64,000 nucleotides of DNA from CAVOEB01 sp965249645 (GTDB taxonomy: Bacteria > Pseudomonadota > Alphaproteobacteria > UBA828 > JAPUJA01): contig CBDFML010000012.1 of assembly GCA_965249645.1 (NCBI GenBank), positions 1,178,001 to 1,242,000 on the forward strand. Reading direction: 5' to 3'. This document shows, piece after piece, positions 58,280-64,000 of the stretch. The first letter of the stretch is position 1; each line of letters opens with the position of its first letter. Below the pieces are notes generated by a model that saw only the letters and a program-made list of their open reading frames with translations, did not search any database and was not told the DNA's origin. Made by a program: the position numbers and the translations under genes.

Positions 58280-59346
58280 TGGTTGAGGACGACGGCGTCG
58301 GCAGTGCTGGCGAAGACGTCGATGACGTCGCCTTCGACGACCCGGTTGCCCGCCGCCAGGGTGAGCAGCAGGGTCTCGACCCCGGCGGTTTCCGCGTCGG
58401 CCTCGACGCGCAGGTAACTGCCCTGAAAGAGCACCTTGGTAACCCGGGCGCGCCCGAGCGCGAGCGTGCCGTCGCCCTCGGGCGGGCGGATGCCGAGCTG
58501 CTCGGGACGGAGCACCACCGAAACCTTGTCTCCCGCCGCCGCCTCACCCGTGAGCGACCAGTCGCCGAACGGCGTGCCCAGCGTGAGCCCGCCGTTCGAG
58601 CCGCCCTTGGGCTCGCCCGAAAACAGGTTGCTCTCGCCCATGAAGGTGGCTGTGAACAGGCTCTTGGGGCGGAGATAGACCTGACGCGGCGGGCCCATAT
58701 CCTCGATCACCCCGTCATTGAGCACGACGATCTTGTCGGCGATGCTCATCGCCTCTTCCTGGTCGTGGGTGACGTGGATGAAGGTGGTGCCGATCTCTTT
58801 CTGGATGCGCACGAGCTCGTACTGCATCTGGCGGCGGAGCTTGAGGTCGAGTGCGCCGAGCGGCTCGTCGAGCAGCAGCACGGTGGGCTGCACGGCAATC
58901 GCGCGTGCCAGCGCGATGCGCTGGCGCTGACCGCCCGACATCTGGTGAATCTGACGCTTTGCAAAGCCCTCGAGCCCGACCAGATTGAGCGTCTCCTCGA
59001 TGCGCCGCGCGCGCTCGGCGCCCCGGATCTTGTGCATGGTCAGCCCGAAGCCGATGTTGTTGGCCACCGTCATGTGGGGAAACAGCGCGTAATCCTGGAA
59101 CACCGTGGCCGTGGGGCGTTTGGCCGGCGGCAGGCGGGTCACGTCCTGCCCGTCGATCATCACGCCGCCCGAGGTCGGCACGACAAAACCGCCCAGCATG
59201 GAGAGCATCGTCGTCTTGCCGCTGCCCGAGGGGCCGAGCAGGACGACGAACTCGCCCTGGTCGATATCGAGATCGACGCCGGCGACTGCAACGGTTTGGT
59301 CGTACTCTTTGCGGATATCAATGAACTTGACGAGTGGTTCAGGCAT
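58276..59346 (-). CDS. potA: Spermidine/putrescine-type ABC transporter ATPase
   Basis: This cytoplasmic ATPase of an importer has 356 residues. Walker A is GPSGSGKTT (38-46), the signature is QMSGGQRQR (about 135-143), Walker B is LLLDEP (157-162), and VTHDQEEAMSIADKI gives the H loop. The TOBE domain covers the C-terminus, typical of PotA/PotG-type subunits. It overlaps the permease gene potC by eight bases. With potC, potB and potD it forms a minus-strand operon. Polyamine specificity is assumed from family likeness and needs the binding protein's ligand. Confidence 0.9.
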   Translation of the reverse strand: MPEPLVKFIDIRKEYDQTVAVAGVDLDIDQGEFVVLLGPSGSGKTTMLSMLGGFVVPTSGGVMIDGQDVTRLPPAKRPTATVFQDYALFPHMTVANNIGFGLTMHKIRGAERARRIEETLNLVGLEGFAKRQIHQMSGGQRQRIALARAIAVQPTVLLLDEPLGALDLKLRRQMQYELVRIQKEIGTTFIHVTHDQEEAMSIADKIVVLNDGVIEDMGPPRQVYLRPKSLFTATFMGESNLFSGEPKGGSNGGLTLGTPFGDWSLTGEAAAGDKVSVVLRPEQLGIRPPEGDGTLALGRARVTKVLFQGSYLRVEADAETAGVETLLLTLAAGNRVVEGDVIDVFASTADAVVLNH

Positions 59347-60127
59347 TTTTCCTCCTAAATCGCAGGCTCAGGACGATCGCCAGCACCACGATGGTCATCG
59401 AGATGCCGAACACGACGCTGCCCGCCGCGTTGAGCTCGGGATTTTGGCCCGAGCGTAGCATTTCGTAAAGCATGACCGGCATGGTGACTTCGAAGCGGCT
59501 GAGCAGAAAGGCGATGATGAATTCATCCCAGGAAAGGGTGAAGGAGATACAGAACGCCGCAAACAGGGAGGGCCGCAGCATGGGCACAGTGACCCGCCAC
59601 AAGGTCTGCAGATCGTTCGCGCCCAGATCGTGAGCGGCCTTCTCGATGTTGCGCTGATGCTCGCCCAGGGCGGCAAACACGATACCAAAGCAGAGCGGCA
59701 GGTTGATGATTACGTGACCGGCGCCGACGGTCCAGAGCGATTTTGGCACGCCGATGACATGCAGACTTATGAGCAGACCCATGCCGATAATCAGGTAAGA
59801 GACCGTAATCGGCGCCATCATGGAGTAGCGCATCAGGCCGTCGAAGCGGCTGGAGTTGCGCGCAATGGAATAAGCCGCAAGAAATCCCAGAGTGGTCGCG
59901 ACAAGCGAGGACACGACGCCGACGATCACAGAATTGATCAGGGCGTTGACGAGGCGCTCGTTATTGAAGACCTTCACGTACCAGCGCAGGCTTGGCCCCT
60001 CGAAAGGCGGCAAGGGAATTTCCTTCGAGGTGAAGGAGAACAGCACCAGGATCACGACGGGCAAGAAGATGAAGCCGAACCCCATGACGAGGTAGATCCA
60101 GCCGGGGAGAGTGCGCCAGAACGCCAT
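59339..60127 (-). CDS. potC: ABC transporter permease, PotC-like
   Basis: This inner-membrane permease has 262 residues and six spans (near 12-35, 65-85, 100-122, 130-150, 175-198 and 235-257). The EAA-type loop that touches the ATPase is visible as EKAAHDLGANDLQTLWRVTVPML (near 163-185). Its start lies three bases before the end of the other permease, and its stop overlaps the ATPase start. PotC-like sequence KNE-free loop and FTSKEIPLPPFEGPSLRWYVKVFNN near the N-terminus fit polyamine/putrescine permeases. Confidence 0.88.
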   Translation of the reverse strand: MAFWRTLPGWIYLVMGFGFIFLPVVILVLFSFTSKEIPLPPFEGPSLRWYVKVFNNERLVNALINSVIVGVVSSLVATTLGFLAAYSIARNSSRFDGLMRYSMMAPITVSYLIIGMGLLISLHVIGVPKSLWTVGAGHVIINLPLCFGIVFAALGEHQRNIEKAAHDLGANDLQTLWRVTVPMLRPSLFAAFCISFTLSWDEFIIAFLLSRFEVTMPVMLYEMLRSGQNPELNAAGSVVFGISMTIVVLAIVLSLRFRRKNA

Positions 60128-60130
60128 GGC

Positions 60131-61006
60131 TTACACCCTGTCCATCTTGAGCCAGCGCGCGAGCAGGAAATACGCGATGGTTACACTGACCATGAGCAGG
60201 ACGCTCATCGCCGAGGCCATGGGGAAATCGTTCGCACGCTGGACCTGGAGAATTATCGCCTGGGAGAGCAACAACTCGTTGCCGCCGCCCAGAATCTGCG
60301 GCGTGATGAAATCGCCGATCGAAATGACAAAGGTGATGAACGCCCCAACCGCAATGCCCGGTATGCTGAGCGGCAGAGTGATGCGCAAGAAAACCTGGAG
60401 CTTGTTAGCGCCCAGATCCTCGCCCGCAAGGCGGTAGGATCTGCTGATTTGAACCAGGTTGGCGTAGATCGTCAGCGTCAGCAACATCATGAAGAAATGG
60501 ACGAAACCCAGCACGGTCGCGCCGCGCGTGTAGCCGATCTGCATGGGATCGTCGATGATGCCAATGCCGAGCAGGATGGAATTGATGATGCCGGTCTCGG
60601 AAAGCACGATCGACCAGGCGTACGAGCGCACGAGATAGGATGTCCAGAACGGCAGAATGCACATTATGAGGGCAAATTTCTGCCACCGCTGGGGCACCTG
60701 ATAGGCCAGGACATAGGCCAGCGGGTAGGCGAGCAGAATGCTGACCGCAGTGGTGATCAGCCCGACCTCGATGGAGTTGAACCAGCCGTCGAGCAGATAA
60801 CTTTTCTTGAAGAACTTGGCGTAGTTGACGAACGACCAAACCGCGTCCAGCTTGCCGGCGACCTTCTGCCAGAAGCTCACGATGATCATGAATATGATCG
60901 GCGCGGCGAAGAACGCCGCGACGTAGAGCATCGCAGGGGTGATCGCCCACCGGGAGACGTTCAGATAAAACGAACGTCGGCCCGATGGGCGGGTTGTATC
61001 AGCCAT
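60131..61006 (-). CDS. potB: ABC transporter permease, PotB-like
   Basis: This partner permease has 291 residues and six spans. The N-terminus (ADTTRPSGRRSFYLNVSRWAITPAML) is followed by a span, and the EAA loop is visible as SYRLAGEDLGANKLQVFLRITLPL (near 203-226). A long periplasmic loop (about 45-90) and the sequence AWSIVLSETGIINSILLGIGI are typical for PotB. It sits between the binding protein (49-base gap) and potC (three-base gap) on the same strand. Confidence 0.88.
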   Translation of the reverse strand: MADTTRPSGRRSFYLNVSRWAITPAMLYVAAFFAAPIIFMIIVSFWQKVAGKLDAVWSFVNYAKFFKKSYLLDGWFNSIEVGLITTAVSILLAYPLAYVLAYQVPQRWQKFALIMCILPFWTSYLVRSYAWSIVLSETGIINSILLGIGIIDDPMQIGYTRGATVLGFVHFFMMLLTLTIYANLVQISRSYRLAGEDLGANKLQVFLRITLPLSIPGIAVGAFITFVISIGDFITPQILGGGNELLLSQAIILQVQRANDFPMASAMSVLLMVSVTIAYFLLARWLKMDRV

Positions 61007-61054
61007 TAGACAGCGACCGAGAAGCGGTGTGCGATCCTAAAAGCCCGGCGGCGT

Positions 61055-62188
61055 CTACGACGCCAGGAACTCGGTCCAGAGATCGAGCATCGCGGCATCC
61101 ACGGCCGACGAGCCGATCGTCGACGCGTAGGAATTCGCCAGAATTTCGGGCTGCTGGTCCCAGCGCAGGATCGTCTTCTCCGCGTCCGTGAGAGGCGCGT
61201 CGGTCACGATCGGCATGCCCCAATAACAGTCGGCGACGGCGAGTTCGTGGTTGCCCTCGGGCGTCATCGTCGCGTCGATGCAATCCCAGCAGGCATCCTT
61301 GTTCGCGGAATCTTCCATGATGCAAAGCGCAGTGGCCCACATCAACGCGCCCTCCTCGAAGACATTCCAATCGAGCCAGTCGATCTCGGCCATATCGAGG
61401 GCGACCGACCACTCAGAACCGGCGACGATGATGTCGACGGATTCAGTGTAAAGCGCGTTCAGCACGGTCAGGATATCGCCGACCACCTGGGTGTTCTCCT
61501 TAAGCGCCAGCAGCGGCTCGCGGATCGTCGATTCGAGATTTTCGGGGGTAATATCCGCAGGAATGATGCCCTCGGTGAGGCCGATGAGCTGCATGACCGG
61601 GAAATAGTAGTCAAAGACGGCGATGCGGTTCTTGTACTTCGGGTCGTACATGGCCTTGCCCGACTTCATGTCCTCGGGATCGACCTTGTTCTTGTTGTAG
61701 GCGTATCCGTAATAGCCGAACTTGGTGGGCACGCCGTAGAGCTTGCCGTCGGTGTAGGCGTGGGGCTGCTCGCGAAAACCGGGGAAGAACCGGTCCCACG
61801 GGACCCGACTGTCATCGAGCGGATCAAGAATGCCGGTGGCCGCAACTATACCCGTGTCCTGGAAATCGAGTTGGAACAAATCCCACTCGCCAGGCTGCGA
61901 CTGCTCGATCACCGCGAGCGCACTGCCCGTGCCTTCGTAGGTTTTCACATTGACCTTGCCGCCGATGGCCTCCTCGTAGCGCGCAATCAGGCGCGGATCG
62001 GCGTGATCGCACCAGGTCAGGAAGCTGATATCGGTGCCGGCGTAACTTTTGGTCGGCGCCATCATGCCGGCAGCTGCCGCACCTCCGGTGACCGCCGCGG
62101 CACCCTTCATGAAGCGGCGGCGGTTCATCAGGGTGCTGACGCTCTTGTCGTAGGGCGAAAAAGGCCCATTGGGTCGAATGGGTTTCAT
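61055..62188 (-). CDS. potD: Extracellular solute-binding protein, PotD/PotF-like
   Basis: This periplasmic binding protein of the polyamine-type importer has 377 residues. A twin-arginine-like signal is present (NRRRFMKGAAAVTGG, about residues 22-36), so it may be exported folded. The mature part begins ISFLTWCDHADPRLI; the ligand domain includes VPTKFGYYGYAYNK (near 132-145) and IVAGSEWSVALDMAEIDWLDWN. GGGAGG precedes the ATG at 62188. Which polyamine or amine it binds is not known; the M20 and amine-dehydrogenase-like neighbours suggest an amine nutrient. Confidence 0.88.
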   Translation of the reverse strand: MKPIRPNGPFSPYDKSVSTLMNRRRFMKGAAAVTGGAAAAGMMAPTKSYAGTDISFLTWCDHADPRLIARYEEAIGGKVNVKTYEGTGSALAVIEQSQPGEWDLFQLDFQDTGIVAATGILDPLDDSRVPWDRFFPGFREQPHAYTDGKLYGVPTKFGYYGYAYNKNKVDPEDMKSGKAMYDPKYKNRIAVFDYYFPVMQLIGLTEGIIPADITPENLESTIREPLLALKENTQVVGDILTVLNALYTESVDIIVAGSEWSVALDMAEIDWLDWNVFEEGALMWATALCIMEDSANKDACWDCIDATMTPEGNHELAVADCYWGMPIVTDAPLTDAEKTILRWDQQPEILANSYASTIGSSAVDAAMLDLWTEFLAS

Positions 62189-62446
62189 TTGATAGTCCTC
62201 CCGTCTAATCGCGACGCTGATTAATTTTCATTGTTCAGCCGGCAGTCCCGAATTTCAGTGGCCAGGATCGGCTACAAGCTGAATTTACTAATACCACAGG
62301 CAAGATACACCGCAACAGAGCCCATAATGTGGCGGTTCTGGGAGCCGGGGTGCCAGACCCGTGGTCTGCGGCCTTGCACGACGTGCCCGGGGCGTGTTCC
62401 ATGGCGGCGCGATACGCCGCGAAACACTCAGTCTGGACGTCAGCGA

Positions 62447-63619
62447 ATGATGCCAACCCCGCGCGAGCCTGCGGCTCTATCGAACGGCGATCTCGTCACC
62501 TTGCTCGCGGAGCTGGTACGCTTTGAAAGCCCCGATCCGCCGGGTCGCGAGATCGAAATCGCCGAATTCATCCGGAAGCTGCTCGAAGGCCACGGGATCG
62601 AGACGGTCCTCGACGAGTTCGCGCCCGGCCGCGCCAACCTGCTGGGTCGGGTCAAGGGCACGGGAGAGCGGCCCGCGCTGGTGTTTTCCGCCCATATGGA
62701 CACCATGCCGCCGGGCACCCGGCCGTGGCGCCACGGCCCCTATTCGGGAGCCGTCGAGGGTGGCCGCATCTACGGGCGGGGCACCTGCGACATGAAATCG
62801 GGTCTGGCCTCCATGATCGCGGCGGCGGTCGCGTTAAAGGACGCCCCGAAGCCGCTCGAGGGCGACCTGATCCTCGCCTTCTCGGGCGGCGAAAGCTCGA
62901 ACTGCCTGGGCGCCAAGGTCTTTGCCGAGAGCGGAGCGCTGGACGGCGCCGGGGCCCTGCTCGTGAGCGAGCCTTCAAGCCTGAAGGTGCTCACAGCGGA
63001 AAAGGGCGCGCTGTGGCTGCGGGTGACCGCGCATGGCCGCTCGGGTCACGCCTCGGGCGGGCCGGACGACGACGCCAACGCGATCCTGAAACTGGTCTCG
63101 CACCTCGACCGCCTGCGCAACCTGCCCGTGCTCGCGGGCGAGCATCCGCTGCTGGGCAGCGCCTCGGTCGGTGTCGGGCGGATCGACGGCGGCACGGCGG
63201 TCAACATGACGCCCGACCGTTGCCATGCGGAGATCGACGTTCGCTTCCTCCCCAACCACGACCCGGACGCCATCGAGCGCGCCATGGCGGAGGTGGCGGG
63301 CAACCACCTCGAGATCGAACGGCTCGACTGCAAGCCGGCGATCGAGACGCCCACGGACCATCCCTTCGTCGCCACCTGCCTCGACGCCTGCGCGGGTGAA
63401 TTGGGAGCTGCGGAGGGTCCGTACGGTGTGAGCTACTTCAGCGATTCCTCAGTGCTCGTGCCCGCGTTCGGGCTGCCCCGGGTGATCGTCGGCCCCGGCG
63501 AACTGGGATCAAGCGGCGCGCACGACGAATTTTGCGAAATCGAGAAGCTCCACGCCGCCGCACGGATCTTCCGACGCATCGCAACCCTTACCCTAAGCGG
63601 CAACGCGGGCAGCGCGTAG
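62447..63619 (+). CDS. M20-family metallopeptidase (ArgE/DapE type)
   Basis: This zinc-dependent hydrolase of an amide or peptide bond has 390 residues. Metal ligands are visible: His and Asp in VFSAHMDTMPPG (near 77), Asp in YGRGTCDMKSG (near 112), Glu in FSGGESSNCLG (near 145), and His in GSSGAHDEFCEI near the end. The lid domain with GRSGHASGGPDDDAN is present. Two adjacent ATGs (62447 and 62450) are possible starts with only a weak ribosome site. It is divergent from the ABC importer, so it may act on an imported substrate. Confidence 0.9.
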   Translation: MMPTPREPAALSNGDLVTLLAELVRFESPDPPGREIEIAEFIRKLLEGHGIETVLDEFAPGRANLLGRVKGTGERPALVFSAHMDTMPPGTRPWRHGPYSGAVEGGRIYGRGTCDMKSGLASMIAAAVALKDAPKPLEGDLILAFSGGESSNCLGAKVFAESGALDGAGALLVSEPSSLKVLTAEKGALWLRVTAHGRSGHASGGPDDDANAILKLVSHLDRLRNLPVLAGEHPLLGSASVGVGRIDGGTAVNMTPDRCHAEIDVRFLPNHDPDAIERAMAEVAGNHLEIERLDCKPAIETPTDHPFVATCLDACAGELGAAEGPYGVSYFSDSSVLVPAFGLPRVIVGPGELGSSGAHDEFCEIEKLHAAARIFRRIATLTLSGNAGSA

Positions 63620-63632
63620 ACGCCGCCGGCTA

Positions 63633-64000
63633 CTAGAGCTTCGGCTCCGCCTGGCCCCAGATCATCCGCTCGCGCTTGTAGGGTTTCTGCTTCTGGGGAT
63701 CGGGCTCGTCGAGTTCACGGGCGATCCGGTGACCGTCGAAGACGCAATCCGCGGTGACGCGCGGCGCATAACAGTCGCCCGCCTGGTAGATGCCGTTGAT
63801 GTCGTTTTTCGTCCACTCGTCCTGGCGCTCGTGGAGCTCGTCGTAAAGCGCCTTGTTCGCCTTGCGGCCTGTTGCCAGGACCACCGTGTCGCAGTCGATT
63901 TCCGTGATTTCCGAGCTCGCCGTGCGGGGCAGCTCGTTGTGCTTTCGCTCGGTCGCCCGCTTGTAGCCGTCGCGGTAGAAGTAATACGCCTTCACCTTCA
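63633..64000 (-). CDS. Trimethylamine-dehydrogenase-like flavoprotein, C-terminal end (cut by window edge)
   Basis: The last 120 or so residues of a large FAD/FMN, 4Fe-4S oxidoreductase of the NADH:flavin/2,4-dienoyl-CoA reductase group are visible. The stretch CDTVVLATGRKANKALYDEL and NGIYQAGDCYAPRVTADCVFDGHRIARELDEPDP are the dinucleotide-binding end of trimethylamine and dimethylamine dehydrogenases, whose C-termini also finish with a YKRE-type motif (here KPYKRERMIWG). The N-terminal TIM barrel and cluster lie beyond 64000. It is convergent with the M20 gene, 13 bases apart. Confidence 0.8.
   Translation of the reverse strand, partial: KVKAYYFYRDGYKRATERKHNELPRTASSEITEIDCDTVVLATGRKANKALYDELHERQDEWTKNDINGIYQAGDCYAPRVTADCVFDGHRIARELDEPDPQKQKPYKRERMIWGQAEPKL

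Overview
The window is high-GC, densely coded DNA from a bacterium, most likely an alphaproteobacterium. Three things point that way: the run tig-clpP-clpX-lon-hup beside tRNA-Asp and tRNA-Val, followed by a nuoABCDEF operon with separate nuoC and nuoD; the AT-poor codon use; and close family matches to alphaproteobacterial types (malonyl-CoA decarboxylase, DUF2927 and YjbQ proteins, a ParE beginning with SAKDIEVLEGLEPVR). The genus cannot be told from sequence alone. Layout, left to right: 1-3984 (minus) holds nuoF (cut by the window edge), E, D, C, B, A of respiratory complex I. 4157-4422 has tRNA-Asp(GTC) and tRNA-Val(TAC). 4465-11223 (minus) is the protein quality-control block: trigger factor, ClpP, ClpX, Lon and HU. 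tRNA-Leu(TAG) lies at 11289-11373. 11490-14539 is a divergent pair, an E1/transketolase-type ketoacid dehydrogenase and an Lrp/AsnC regulator. 14637-17469 holds a D-2-hydroxyacid dehydrogenase, a frameshifted MFS transporter and an acetyltransferase. 17490-24248 is a decay and insertion zone: a frameshifted LCAT-like lipase, an intact IS5-family element with a -1 slippery site, a truncated reading frame, an intact IS3-family element, a lipoprotein possibly cut by it, and a pentapeptide-repeat membrane protein split by the deleted remnant of an IS21-family element. 24348-35330 is metabolic: Rieske oxygenase, flavodoxin-like reductase, malonyl-CoA decarboxylase, SDR, three NTF2-like proteins, DUF4197, YkvA, a berberine-bridge-type oxidase and the NAD(P)HX repair enzyme Nnr. 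35433-39760 is a tightly overlapped operon: amidase, FIST protein, YjbQ, class III aminotransferase. 39952-43816 has a DEAD-box helicase and ParE. 43930-51679 holds six paralogous EamA/DMT exporters, the last four with 4-base overlaps. They are interrupted by a minus-strand pair, an enoyl-CoA hydratase and a CmcJ-like oxidoreductase. 51683-57671 has an SRPBCC protein, a class V aminotransferase, queC-queE with a TIM-barrel-like partner, DUF2927, and a homocysteine S-methyltransferase-like pseudogene broken by a 25-base tandem duplication. 57764-64000 has DinB, a polyamine-type ABC transporter, an M20 peptidase and the C-terminus of a trimethylamine-dehydrogenase-like flavoprotein. The most interesting unexplained structure is a dispersed intergenic element in four copies (about 15711, 31826, 39791 and 53617). 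Each copy is a chain of hairpins in which one loop is constant while the stems differ by compensatory changes. Second is the six-gene exporter array. I saw no CRISPR array, prophage, rRNA or obvious defence system.
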